A DNA stretch of 34,600 bases from Sandaracinobacteroides hominis (GTDB taxonomy: Bacteria > Pseudomonadota > Alphaproteobacteria > Sphingomonadales > Sphingomonadaceae): positions 1 through 34,600 of the forward strand of contig NZ_JADCUC010000012.1 of assembly GCF_016464365.1 (NCBI RefSeq), in the 5' to 3' direction. The notes beneath the pieces are model-generated. The model saw only the letters and a list, made by a program, of their open reading frames with translations, was not told where the DNA came from and did no database searches. Each line of letters opens with the position of its first letter. The stretch's first letter is position 1. Shown here one piece after another: positions 1 to 8,047 of the stretch. The position numbers and the translations under genes were made by a program.

Positions 1-1
1 G

Positions 2-115
2 TTCGGCCGCCTCACAGACTGGAGGCGCATCCACACCAGATACGCCCCCTGCGCGCACACCTTCTTCTCAGCCATCTGCATCGCCGCAACCGTCATCTTC
101 CGGATCAGTCAATGA
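2..115 (+). mobile_element. IS5-family transposase, 3' end (partial)
   Basis: The frame opening at base 2 encodes 37 residues and stops with TGA at 113-115. It reads FGRLTDWRRIHTRY at its start and SAICIAATVIF near its end. This is the typical C-terminus of one IS5-family DDE transposase subgroup (the GRLKDWRR..TRYDRC...FFSAI.LAATVIFWL type). The rest of the gene lies before the window. Small departures from the usual motif (APC where DRC is common, FR where FW is common) could mean an old copy. The right end of the element should fall within about 116-160, but no terminal repeat can be fixed without the other end. Confidence 0.75.
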
Positions 116-185
116 GTCCTGAGCCTAACATTCAAAACTCCCAGTGCAGCGGAGTAGCAATCAGTCGGCTTCCTACAAGTGTTTG

Positions 186-210
186 AAATAAAAGGTCTCC
201 GAAGGAGGCC
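186..210 (-). terminator. Intrinsic terminator after the phosphoesterase gene
   Basis: On the minus strand, GGCCTCC-TTC-GGAGACC (bases 210 down to 194) forms a 7-bp stem with one G-U pair and a 3-base loop, followed directly by TTTTATTT (193 to 186). It lies about 24 bases after the stop codon of the minus-strand metallophosphoesterase gene, as expected for a Rho-independent terminator of the lipid kinase-phosphoesterase pair. Confidence 0.7.
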
Positions 211-233
211 GTTTCGCCGATCTGGAGCGCTTT

Positions 234-1106
234 CTATGCTCCAAGAGGTTGACCCGTCTCAAACTGGTGAGCTCCCGAGATATCCTCGACTTTCCATCTG
301 TTTCCCTTGAAAGTGAACAAGGTCTCGGCGCCGTCGCTGAAGCTGGTGCCATTCCATGCGATCACTTGCAGCGAAATGCGGTCACGGCGCTCGACATGGA
401 GCCAGTTGAAGCTCTGGGGCTCGTCGTTTCGCAGCCGCGTCGAGGTTGCCGTGCCAGCCTGGATCACAAGCGAAGCGCCGAGATTTTCCGCCATGCTGCT
501 CGCCGACTCTGCATAGGTGCGATGGAAATGGCCTGCGAGGGCAATGTGAACGCCAGCTTCGCGAGCGGCAGACACAGCATTTTCATGGCCGCCGACGGCT
601 TCAGACAGTTCGGACCCCTTCCCGATCGGCATCGCAAACAGCGGATGGTGGGTAACAAGGATGCGCGTCTTCTGCTCGGGCACCAGGCGGAATCGTTCCC
701 GTATCAACGCCAGCTGCTCCTGGTTGATGCGTCCGCCCTTGATCGTCAGGGAACGCGCCGTGTTGATGCCAAGGACGGCCACATCGTCATCCTCGAACCA
801 TGGAACAAGATCGTTGCTGACAAAGCGCTTGTAGCGATCAAGGGGTGCGCCGAACCGGCGGATGATGTCGTAAAGCGGGATGTCGTGGTTGCCCGGAATT
901 GCCAGTAGCTTCAGCCCGGCGTGGCGCAAGCGATTGAGATATCCGGATGCCTCCCGGAACTGGGAAACGCGTGCGCGCTGGGTAAGATCGCCGCTGATGA
1001 CCACCAGATCGGGGCGACGTTTTTCAAGCCAGGCTTCTGTGGCTGACACGATCTTCGGGTTATGGGCGCCGAAGTGGATATCGGACAGATGGGCGATGCG
1101 CGTCAT
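234..1106 (-). CDS. Calcineurin-like metallophosphoesterase
   Basis: This 290-residue protein has the full dimetal phosphoesterase motif set in order: D9-x-H11 (SDIHFG), GD at 39-40, GNHD at 72-75, H153 in the VTHHP motif and GHFH at 192-195. These residues normally bind two metal ions and catalyse phosphodiester or phosphomonoester hydrolysis. There is no signal peptide, so it is probably cytosolic. The substrate cannot be read from the sequence; relatives include cyclic-nucleotide phosphodiesterases and UDP-diacylglucosamine-type hydrolases. Its ATG overlaps the end of the upstream lipid kinase gene by 4 bases (ATGA), so the two are translationally coupled, and a lipid or phospholipid substrate is a reasonable but unproven guess. 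A hairpin terminator follows it. Confidence 0.9.
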   Translation of the reverse strand: MTRIAHLSDIHFGAHNPKIVSATEAWLEKRRPDLVVISGDLTQRARVSQFREASGYLNRLRHAGLKLLAIPGNHDIPLYDIIRRFGAPLDRYKRFVSNDLVPWFEDDDVAVLGINTARSLTIKGGRINQEQLALIRERFRLVPEQKTRILVTHHPLFAMPIGKGSELSEAVGGHENAVSAAREAGVHIALAGHFHRTYAESASSMAENLGASLVIQAGTATSTRLRNDEPQSFNWLHVERRDRISLQVIAWNGTSFSDGAETLFTFKGNRWKVEDISGAHQFETGQPLGA

Positions 1107-2056
1107 GGCGCTGCCGTCGCGACTGTCGGTTGATCAGCCGGCACCGCGACGTCGATGGCCCGTTCGGCAATACGGACAACTGCCGGCGTGCGGGCCAGCA
1201 GCTCGCCGTCGATCGAGATCCGTTGGCGGGGCCTGCTATCCAGCCGAAGCGATTTTCCGCGGAACTCGGTGGTTGTCTCGTTGCGCGAGCGCAGCTTGAA
1301 GAATTTGGCGTACCAATCCCACGAGAGCCGCAATCGGCTTTGACCGGTGACAACCTGCACGACGATGTCGCCGCTATCGACATCGGTCGTATCCGCCAGC
1401 TCCACGCCCCCGTGAAATCGGCCATTGAAGATGCGCACCTCTGTTGCCCATAGCCTGTGGACCTCGGTGCCGTCATCGACGCTCAGCCGGATCGGGCGGA
1501 AGCGAAGGAAGCAGCGCGCCGCCCATATGAAATAGCCTATGCGCCCCAGATAGCGCTTGAGCTCGTGCGGTACGGTCTTTGCGATCATCGGCCCCAGGCC
1601 GAGGGATGCCGCATTCAGGAAATAGTCTTCGCCGATCATGCCCAGATCAATGCGACGGCGGCGGCCGTTTGCGATTGCCGCAACTGCGCCATCGAGATCG
1701 AGCGGCAAACCCAGGGTGCGTGCGAAGCTGTTGGCGGTGCCCAGCGGCAGGACAGCGAAGACACAATCGTGCCCAACCACTTCATCGACAACACCAGACA
1801 AGGAGCCGTCACCCCCGCCCACGATCACCATCGGAGCGCCCGACTGCACGGCGTCCCGCACCGTGTTCCGGAGTTTGGCGGGATCGCGAACAGCATGCGC
1901 CGCAATCAGTTGGACACCGGCCCTTTCGAGTTTTTCCCTGGCCTCATTGAACGCAGCTTCGCCCTGGCGCGAACGCGCGTTGACGATCAGCACCGCGCTT
2001 CCGGGGACAGATGCGGGGAGAACAGTCTCCGATGGCATGGTGCTGGATGTGCTCAT
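1103..2056 (-). CDS. Diacylglycerol kinase family lipid kinase
   Basis: This 317-residue protein of the DAGK catalytic domain family (YegS/DgkB-like) phosphorylates diacylglycerol or a related lipid using ATP. The nucleotide-binding GGGDGS motif is at residues 80-85, followed by LPLGTANSFAR at 103-113, the usual second conserved block. An IDGE motif near residue 280 matches the conserved C-terminal acidic site. Length fits the family (about 300). The first 20 residues are low in conservation, so an internal start at Met7 is also possible. It is the first gene of a two-gene minus-strand unit with the metallophosphoesterase (4-base overlap). Confidence 0.88.
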   Translation of the reverse strand: MSTSSTMPSETVLPASVPGSAVLIVNARSRQGEAAFNEAREKLERAGVQLIAAHAVRDPAKLRNTVRDAVQSGAPMVIVGGGDGSLSGVVDEVVGHDCVFAVLPLGTANSFARTLGLPLDLDGAVAAIANGRRRRIDLGMIGEDYFLNAASLGLGPMIAKTVPHELKRYLGRIGYFIWAARCFLRFRPIRLSVDDGTEVHRLWATEVRIFNGRFHGGVELADTTDVDSGDIVVQVVTGQSRLRLSWDWYAKFFKLRSRNETTTEFRGKSLRLDSRPRQRISIDGELLARTPAVVRIAERAIDVAVPADQPTVATAAP

Positions 2057-2420
2057 CCAGCGCTAACTTCCGAAACAGCTTGTTTGCTCCGCAGCCAGGA
2101 CGTGAACAACCGAAGATCACACCGTCCTCTATCTGGCGTCGATGTCGACGACGCGCTGACGCTTTCGGAAGGCGCGCCGGAGGTCCTCCCGGTCGATCCG
2201 GGACTGGCGGGCGGCAACGCAGCGGATGGTGGGGCTCAAACTGGCCGGCATTCCGGAAAAATGGAAAGAGAAAGGCCGAAAAGCGGAAAGACCGCAACCC
2301 CGCCCGTCCCCTACACAGGCCCCCATCGCAAAGGGGGAACGCGTTGCGCCGGAAAAGGGCGTCCGGCGGGCTGCCCGGCCTTTGCCCAGTGAACCGCAGG
2401 TAACTGGAAACAGGGGTAGA
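2057..2420. other. Intergenic region between lipid kinase and hydrolase remnant
   Basis: No convincing gene is seen in these 364 bases. They must hold the promoter of the minus-strand lipid kinase and the leader of the plus-strand remnant at 2421. A small C5/G5 hairpin (2320-2324 with 2333-2337) and GC-rich inverted segments around 2340-2400 are visible. No riboswitch consensus (in particular no B12 box) was found here. Confidence 0.5.
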
Positions 2421-2880
2421 ATGATGAACAGCGCAGCTAAATTCCGCCGCAGGTCCGTCTCTTCGCTGCTGGGCGCCACGGCGCTTGCGGCGCTGCTCTA
2501 TGCCAATCCGGCGCTTGCAGATGAATGCAGCAGCGGAGGCGATCGCGCCGATCAACGCCGTCGCCGCCAAATGCATCGATACGCTGCTGCCCAGCGCGTC
2601 AAAGCGAGCGGCGGACAAGGTGCTGGCAGGCGGCTTCCTGACGGTCCCGGACGTGGCGAGCGTCGAACCCTGGCGCTCGATCATGGAGCGCAACAGTGCA
2701 AGGCCGCTCCCGCCCGCGATTCCCCTGCTTCTGGTGCAGGGAGGCGCGGATGTGATCGTTCAACCCGCCGTCGGCCATGGCTGGATAGCCAGCAAGAACG
2801 CCGATGCGGTGACAGCCTGGATCGCCGACCGCTTTGCCAGCCGGCCCGCGCCGGAGAGTTGCGGCACGGCGAAGGATTGA
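2421..2880 (+). pseudogene. Decayed secreted alpha/beta-hydrolase (secretory lipase type)
   Basis: Two pieces in different frames are joined. A good ribosome-binding site (CAGGGGT, 2411-2417) and ATG at 2421/2424 start a convincing signal peptide (basic FRRR, a hydrophobic LLGATALAALL stretch and an ALA cleavage site, ending near 2520). In that frame the protein then becomes low-complexity Arg/Gly-rich nonsense. From about 2521, in another frame, the sequence encodes the last ~120 residues of a secretory-lipase-like hydrolase: LLLVQGGADVIVQPAV (the strand and catalytic Asp region), GHGW (catalytic His region), then AWIADRF and a closing PAPESC. In intact relatives about 25 residues separate the PAV and GHG blocks; here they touch, pointing to a further in-frame deletion. 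The nucleophile domain is missing, so I infer a deletion remnant rather than a working enzyme. Confidence 0.6.
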
Positions 2881-2881
2881 A

Positions 2882-2916
2882 CCAGCCGCGCGCAGGGGCC
2901 GAAATGCGCGGGCTGG
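2882..2916. terminator. Stem-loop between convergent genes
   Basis: CCAGCCGCGCGCA (2882-2894) can pair with TGCGCGGGCTGG (2905-2916) with one bulged base around a 10-base loop. It sits exactly in the gap between the plus-strand hydrolase remnant (ends 2880) and the minus-strand exported-protein gene (ends 2918). It has no T-tract on either side, so a bidirectional terminator or RNA-stabilising hairpin is only a tentative reading. Confidence 0.4.
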
Positions 2917-2917
2917 A

Positions 2918-3382
2918 TCACCCGGCGGGATGCAGCTCCGCCGAGGCGATATGCCAGCTGAGCTGTTCCGCCGTGGCGCCGGGCACGCCGTTCACCCGGC
3001 GCAGCGTATAGGTGCCGGTGAAGCGCTGCGCGACACCGCTGTCCAGCGTCGCCTCCACCTCGACCATGACGGTCACATACATCGACCCCGCAGCCCCGTC
3101 GGGCGGGCTTGCCGACACGATGCGAACCGCGGTCGAACGGGTATGCGCAAAGCCGTTGGCGAAGCCCGCGAGGCCCTTGCCGCTCGCCGCGCCGCCGTCC
3201 GCCCAGCTGGCATAGGCCCGCCGGAAGTCGCGCGCGGCCAATGCGGCATAATAGTCCTGCACCACTGCGGCAGCCGCCGCACTCTCTTCGGCCATCGAAG
3301 GGACTGCGGGTTGCGCCGAAAGGGCCTGGGGCACGGCAACACAGATGGCGACGGCAACCGGGAAAGCTATCCTCATGCCCAT
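2918..3382 (-). CDS. Small exported protein of unknown function
   Basis: This 154-residue protein opens with a signal peptide (MRIAFPVAVAICVAVPQALSAQ, cleavage after ALSA). The body has an Ala-rich helix followed by VQDYYAALAARDFRRAYASW and alternating beta strands (MYVTVMVEVEATL, FTGTYTLRRV, SWHIASAELHP), which looks like a periplasmic NTF2-like/SnoaL-type fold. I do not recognise a named family. The start at 3382 is favoured by AAGGAG seven bases upstream; an ATG two codons later is the alternative. It lies convergent to the hydrolase remnant and just downstream, on the same strand, of btuF1 (43 bases), with which it could be co-transcribed. No evidence ties it to corrinoid uptake. Confidence 0.7.
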   Translation of the reverse strand: MGMRIAFPVAVAICVAVPQALSAQPAVPSMAEESAAAAAVVQDYYAALAARDFRRAYASWADGGAASGKGLAGFANGFAHTRSTAVRIVSASPPDGAAGSMYVTVMVEVEATLDSGVAQRFTGTYTLRRVNGVPGATAEQLSWHIASAELHPAG

Positions 3383-3424
3383 CGGCCGACTCCTTCCATT
3401 ACTGCATCACAGCCGACCATAGCA

Positions 3425-4243
3425 TCAACGCGCGGAGTCCCTTGCCAGCTGCTCGCTCAGGCTTCGGATTGCGGCCGGATAGGCCGGGCCGCCGCAGACG
3501 GTCCATGCCTGGGGTATCCTGAGGCGCGGGATGGAGGCGATGACCGGGTGGTGCAGCAGCTCGGTGCCCTGGTCGGCGATCCTGTCGCTCGCGGTTTCGA
3601 CGATAAGATAGTCGGGATTGGCAATGGCCATTTCCTCGAGGCCCAGTTGCGCCAGCGCAGGCTTGTGAAGCACGGCGGCCAGATTTCGCAGGCCGACGCG
3701 CTGCATCATATCGTCCACCAGCGTGCCTGTGCCGGTCAGGTAGCCGCGCCGCTGATAATAGGCAGCGACAGCCCCTTTTCCGGCATTTGCGGGAATCCGC
3801 GCCAGCTGCTGCGCCATGTGGGCGATCAGTTGCTCACCCCGCTCAGGGTATCCGATGCCGTTCGCAACCAGCCTGATCTGCGCGACGACATCGGCATAGC
3901 TTTCGGCGGACGGCAGATCGAGCGTTGCGATATGCCGGCCCTTCAGCTGCTCCATTGTCTCGCGGCGACGCCCCGGGCTGGCGATGATCAGATCCGGCCG
4001 GAGCGCCAGCACGTCCTCGGCAGAGCCCCGGCTTACCGGGAGCCCGCCAGCCTTTGCCGCAGCCGCCGACATCTGCGGATCGCGGGCATAGATGGTGAGC
4101 GCGGCGATCTGCGACGGATCAGCCAGCGCCATCAGATATTGGTCAGCGCACAGGTTCAGCGACACGATCCGCTGTGGGCGCTGGATGGGCGCAGCGCCCA
4201 GCAGCAAGGGCAGGAAAAGCAGCAGGCCGAGGATGCGGGACAT
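3425..4243 (-). CDS. btuF: Corrinoid ABC transporter substrate-binding protein (BtuF1)
   Basis: This periplasmic binding protein would deliver cobalamin or cobinamide to the BtuCD transporter encoded divergently. It has 272 residues from the ATG at 4243, which starts a clean signal peptide (MSRILGLLLFLPLLLGAAP). A longer frame reaches 4351, but its extra N-terminus has no signal character and would overlap btuC. The helical-backbone metal/B12 receptor pattern is present: RIVSLNLCADQY near the N-terminus, LRPDLIIAS in the middle and AWTVCGGPAYPA near the C-terminus. Cys32 and about Cys250 match positions also found in BtuF2 and may form a disulfide. Unlike BtuF2 it has no lipobox, so it should be soluble in the periplasm. 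Its start lies 101 bases from the btuC1 start, giving a divergent promoter region. Confidence 0.85.
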   Translation of the reverse strand: MSRILGLLLFLPLLLGAAPIQRPQRIVSLNLCADQYLMALADPSQIAALTIYARDPQMSAAAAKAGGLPVSRGSAEDVLALRPDLIIASPGRRRETMEQLKGRHIATLDLPSAESYADVVAQIRLVANGIGYPERGEQLIAHMAQQLARIPANAGKGAVAAYYQRRGYLTGTGTLVDDMMQRVGLRNLAAVLHKPALAQLGLEEMAIANPDYLIVETASDRIADQGTELLHHPVIASIPRLRIPQAWTVCGGPAYPAAIRSLSEQLARDSAR

Positions 4244-4344
4244 ATTTGCCGTTTGCCCTGAACGCCGCGCCCACGCTAGGGGTCGCCCGCCCGGGACGCA
4301 TTCCGCGACGGGCATGCCAGACGCAATGACGGGGCGAGACGATT

Positions 4345-5331
4345 TTGACACCGCGATGGCTGTGGCCGCTGCTGCTTTTTCTGTTTCTCGCGGCAGCCCT
4401 TCTGTCGATGGGCGTCGGCAGTGCGGCTATTCCGCTTCCCCGCCTTTTGTCGGCGGCGTTCGGCAATGGCGATCCCGTCGAGCGGGCGATCCTGCTGGAA
4501 CTGCGGTTGCCGCGCACGATTCTGGCGTTGGCCGTCGGCGCGATCCTGGGGCTTTCAGGCGCGGTGCTGCAGGGCTGGCTGCGCAATCCTCTGGCCGATC
4601 CATCGGTCCTCGGCACGTCCAACGGGGCGGCGCTCGGGGCAGTTGCGGCGCTGTATTTCGGGCTTGCGGCCGCGCACCCGGCCTTGCTGCCGGTGCTGGG
4701 AATTGCCGGGGCGGTGATCAGCCTGCTGCTGCTGCTGGCGCTCACCAGGGGCTCCGAAAGCCCGCTCATCTTCATTCTCGCCGGTATCGCGGTGGGTACG
4801 CTGGCGGGCGCCGGCATCAGCCTTGCCCTGAACCTGTCGCCCAATCCCTTTGCCGCGATGGAAATCACCACCTGGCTGCTGGGCAGCCTGGAGGATCGCT
4901 CGTTCCGGCATGTGCTGCTCGCCCTGCCCTGCATCGCCATCGGCCTGCTGCTGTTTGCCGGAACCGGTCGCGCGCTCGATGCGCTGAGCCTTGGTGAGGA
5001 AAGCGCGGCCTCGCTGGGTATCGATCTTGGGCGGGTGCGGATGCGCATCCTTCTGGGCCTTGCCATCGGGGTGGGTGGTGCCGTGTCGGTTACGGGGGCG
5101 ATTGGCTTCGTCGGCCTCATCGTGCCGCATCTCATCCGTCCCTATACCGATCGCAGCCCCTCGGCCGTCCTCTGGCCCAGCGCCGCCGGCGGCGCCGTGC
5201 TGCTGGCGTTCGCCGATATAGCCGTGCGGCTGGTGCCGACCAGCAACGAGCTGAAGCTTGGCGTGGTGACCGCTTTCCTGGGTGTTCCCGTCTTCCTGGC
5301 CCATCTGCTGAAGGAGCGGCGGATATGGTAG
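4345..5331 (+). CDS. btuC: Corrinoid ABC transporter permease (BtuC1)
   Basis: This 328-residue inner-membrane permease belongs to the FecCD/BtuC family, which forms a dimer with ten membrane helices per subunit. Conserved marks are LRLPRTILALAVGAILGLSGAVLQG near residues 53-77, NPLADPSVLGTSNGA after it, LALNLSPNPFAAMEITTWLLGSL in the middle, and GFVGLIVPHLIR in the coupling region that contacts the ATPase. Translation begins with TTG at 4345 after a GGGGCGAGA Shine-Dalgarno-like stretch; the hydrophobic N-terminus fits this start. The 3' end overlaps btuD1 by 7 bases. It heads a seven-gene plus-strand operon ending with cobS. I saw no riboswitch between it and the divergent btuF1. Confidence 0.92.
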   Translation: MTPRWLWPLLLFLFLAAALLSMGVGSAAIPLPRLLSAAFGNGDPVERAILLELRLPRTILALAVGAILGLSGAVLQGWLRNPLADPSVLGTSNGAALGAVAALYFGLAAAHPALLPVLGIAGAVISLLLLLALTRGSESPLIFILAGIAVGTLAGAGISLALNLSPNPFAAMEITTWLLGSLEDRSFRHVLLALPCIAIGLLLFAGTGRALDALSLGEESAASLGIDLGRVRMRILLGLAIGVGGAVSVTGAIGFVGLIVPHLIRPYTDRSPSAVLWPSAAGGAVLLAFADIAVRLVPTSNELKLGVVTAFLGVPVFLAHLLKERRIW

Positions 5332-6095
5332 CGCTGGCCGCCGAGCATGTGGGCGTCAGGCTGGGGGGGCGCGATGTCGTGCGCGATGTCTCCATGCGGC
5401 TGTCGGCCGGAACGCTGGTGGGGGTGCTTGGCCCAAACGGGGCCGGAAAATCCAGCCTGATGAAAGCGCTGGCGGGGCTGCTGCCGCACAGTGGCCGGGT
5501 GCTGCTGGACGGCGTCGATGTCGCCGGGCTTGCGCGGTCGGAAACGGCGCGGAAGCTCGCCTATCTGCCGCAGGGCCAGACCCTGCACTGGCCGCTTGCC
5601 GTGGAACGGCTGGTGGGGCTGGGGCGGCTGCCGCATCTGGCGCCGCTGTCGGCGATAGGCCCTGCGGACCGCGCCGCCATCGAACGCGCCCTGCAACGGG
5701 CAGATGTCGCGCATCTGGCCGGGCGGGCGGCCACCGAGCTTTCGGGCGGCGAACGCGCACGGGTGATGCTGGCGCGGGCCCTGGCAGTCGAAGCGCCGGC
5801 GCTGCTGGTGGATGAGCCGCTCGCCAATCTGGATCCGGCGCACCAGATCGCCGGCATGGAACTGCTGCGGGCCGAGGCGGATGCCGGCGTGCTGGTTCTG
5901 GCGGCCTTGCACGACCTGCCGCTCGCCTATCGGCACTGCGATCATATCCTGCTTCTGCACGAGGGGCAGCTTGCAGCCGAAGGCCCGGCCGAAACCGCGC
6001 TGACGCCGGAGACCCTGGCTCGGGTCTATGGCATCTCCGCCAGTTTTGGCTCGCCCGGCGAACGGCTGCTGATCCCGCGGGAGCGGATTCGCTGA
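5325..6095 (+). CDS. btuD: Corrinoid ABC transporter ATP-binding protein (BtuD1)
   Basis: This 256-residue ATPase energises the BtuC1 permease. Complete ABC motifs are present: Walker A GPNGAGKSS (36-44), Q-loop Q83, signature LSGGE (139-143), Walker B LLVDEP (160-165) and switch histidine H196. The ATG at 5325 lies within the end of btuC1 (7-base overlap), and its stop shares one base with the btuB1 start (TGATG), so translation is likely coupled through all three genes. The nearest family is BtuD/FecE/HmuV; the flanking cob genes favour corrinoid over iron-siderophore or heme transport. Confidence 0.92.
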   Translation: MVALAAEHVGVRLGGRDVVRDVSMRLSAGTLVGVLGPNGAGKSSLMKALAGLLPHSGRVLLDGVDVAGLARSETARKLAYLPQGQTLHWPLAVERLVGLGRLPHLAPLSAIGPADRAAIERALQRADVAHLAGRAATELSGGERARVMLARALAVEAPALLVDEPLANLDPAHQIAGMELLRAEADAGVLVLAALHDLPLAYRHCDHILLLHEGQLAAEGPAETALTPETLARVYGISASFGSPGERLLIPRERIR

Positions 6096-8011
6096 TGCGC
6101 CGCCTGTTGCTTGCTGCGGCGCTTGGAACGGCGGCCGCCATCCCGGCTCATGCAAATGACATGGACGACATCGTCGTCAGCGTCTCGCGTCAATCGCTTT
6201 CCGCCGACCAGATCGCAGGGTCGCTGAGCGTGCTGGACAAGCCCGCCATCGACCGCGCCGGCGATCTTGTCATCTCCGACCTGCTGCTGCGGACTCCGGG
6301 CGTCAGCCTGACGCGCAACGGCGGCTATGGCACCACCACCGCTGTTCGAATTCGCGGCGCCGAAAGCGAGCAGACCGTGCTGCTGATCGACGGGGTGAAG
6401 CTGAACGATATGGCGTCCGCCGGCGGCGGCTATAATTTCGCCAATCTGCTGACAGGCGATGCGAGCCGGATCGAGATCCTGCGCAGGCCGCAATCGATCC
6501 TGTGGGGCAGCCAGGCAATCGGGGGGATCGTCAGCGTCGAGACGCCGCTTGCCACACGGCCGTTGGAGGGCAGCCTTGACCTCGAAGGTGGCAGCCGGGG
6601 CACGGTGAGCGCCCGCGCTGCGCTGGGGGCTGTTCGCGGGCCGCTGTCGGTGAGGGTTGCGGGGCAGGTTTTCACCACCAGCGGGGTTTCCGCGATCAGC
6701 CCCGACTTTGGCGGCACCGAAGCGGACGGCTACAGCAACCAGTCGCTTACCGGGCGGGCCGTGTTGCAGCTGTCGCCTGCGCTCAGCGCCGACTTCCGTG
6801 GATATCATGCCAGCGGACGCACCGATATCGATTCCACCCGCGCCGACAGCGCCGAGGTCGCCTATACCAGCGAATATGCGGGCTATGCCGGGCTGGTGCT
6901 CGCAACGCTCGATGGCCGCCTGCGGCATCGGCTCGGGTTCAGCCAGACCGGGACCGACCGCGCCAACTTCAATCCAACGCTGGCACGGCAGCAGACCTTC
7001 GATGCCAACGGCCGCACCCGACGGGTCGACTATCAGGGCAATTTCGATCTGCGGAAGGGGATTTCCGCCGTATTCGGGGCCGAGCATGAGGAAAGCCGCT
7101 TCCGCAGCGTGTCGCCTCCCGCATCGCTCTCCCGGCCCGTTCCCGAACCCGCGCGGGGGCAATCGGCGACCGACAGCGTCTATGCGCAGCTTTCGCTGGA
7201 GCCGCTGAACGGCCTCACGCTGTCGGGCGGACTGCGCTTCGACGAGCATGACAGCTATGGCGGCAAGCTGCTTGGGGCGGCCGGGGCGGTCTGGCGGACG
7301 CCCATTGGGGCCACTCTTAGAGCCAGCTGGTCGGAAGGCTTCAAGGCACCGACGCTCTACCAGCGCTTTTCCGAATATGGGAACGACAGGCTGAGGCCGG
7401 AGCAGGCAAGGGGCTGGGAGGTAGGCGCCGAACAGCCCCTGTTTGGCGAGCGGCTGTTCCTGGGGGCGACCTGGTTTCAGCGGAAGTCTTCCGACCTCAT
7501 CATCTATACGGGCTGCGCGGCGGTAAGCAGCAACCCGCTCTGCTTCACGCCGGCCGGGCAGCCAAGGGCGGGCTATTACGAGAATGTATCGGAAGCCTTC
7601 GCGCATGGGGTGGAGGCGGTTGTGCGGGCGTCTCCGCTGGATGGCCTGACGCTGGAGGGGAACTACAGCCTTGCAGCCTCGGAAGACCGTTCGCCCGGGT
7701 CTGCGACCAACGGCCTGCAACTGCCGCGCAGGCCGCGACAGAGCTGGTATCTGGGGGCCGGCTATGCGCCGTCTGCCGGCTATCGGCTGGCGGTGTCGAT
7801 CCGGCATTCGGGCGAGGCGTTCGACAATGCCAGCCACAGCATTCGCCTGGCACCCTATACGTTGGTGGACCTGCGCGCCGAGTTGCCGGTTTCGGACGAA
7901 ATCCGGCTGGTGGTGCGGGCAGACAACCTGTTCGACACACGGTATCAGACCGCCTATCGCTATGGAACGCTGGGGCGAAGCCTCTATGCCGGGCTGAGAG
8001 CGCGGTTCTGA
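6095..8011 (+). CDS. btuB: TonB-dependent outer-membrane corrinoid receptor (BtuB1)
   Basis: This 638-residue outer-membrane receptor would bind extracellular cobalamin or cobinamide and bring it in with TonB energy. A signal peptide (MRRLLLAAALGTAAAIPAHA) is followed by a TonB-box-like DDIVVSVSR segment. The plug domain comes next (SDLLLRTPGVSLTRNGGYG, IRGAESEQTVLLIDGVKLND, IEILRRPQSILWGSQAIGG), then a 22-strand-type barrel ending in a terminal phenylalanine (GLRARF). Length and plug motifs match BtuB. Placement of the receptor after btuC-btuD rather than before them, and without an adjacent riboswitch, differs from the second system at 15-19 kb. Substrate choice (cobalamin, cobinamide or another corrinoid) cannot be read from sequence. 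Confidence 0.88.
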   Translation: MRRLLLAAALGTAAAIPAHANDMDDIVVSVSRQSLSADQIAGSLSVLDKPAIDRAGDLVISDLLLRTPGVSLTRNGGYGTTTAVRIRGAESEQTVLLIDGVKLNDMASAGGGYNFANLLTGDASRIEILRRPQSILWGSQAIGGIVSVETPLATRPLEGSLDLEGGSRGTVSARAALGAVRGPLSVRVAGQVFTTSGVSAISPDFGGTEADGYSNQSLTGRAVLQLSPALSADFRGYHASGRTDIDSTRADSAEVAYTSEYAGYAGLVLATLDGRLRHRLGFSQTGTDRANFNPTLARQQTFDANGRTRRVDYQGNFDLRKGISAVFGAEHEESRFRSVSPPASLSRPVPEPARGQSATDSVYAQLSLEPLNGLTLSGGLRFDEHDSYGGKLLGAAGAVWRTPIGATLRASWSEGFKAPTLYQRFSEYGNDRLRPEQARGWEVGAEQPLFGERLFLGATWFQRKSSDLIIYTGCAAVSSNPLCFTPAGQPRAGYYENVSEAFAHGVEAVVRASPLDGLTLEGNYSLAASEDRSPGSATNGLQLPRRPRQSWYLGAGYAPSAGYRLAVSIRHSGEAFDNASHSIRLAPYTLVDLRAELPVSDEIRLVVRADNLFDTRYQTAYRYGTLGRSLYAGLRARF

Positions 8012-8047
8012 CCGCCGGAACTCCGGGCCAGATTTTGGGAGTGCCGA

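Noticed and set aside
2280-2420. A riboswitch in the leader of the hydrolase remnant.
   Set aside because: GC-rich hairpins are present, but none of the conserved cores of known riboswitch classes could be matched.
4244-4344. A cobalamin riboswitch before btuC1.
   Set aside because: The gap is only 101 bases, shorter than the aptamer, and contains no B12 box or GCCACTG-like element.
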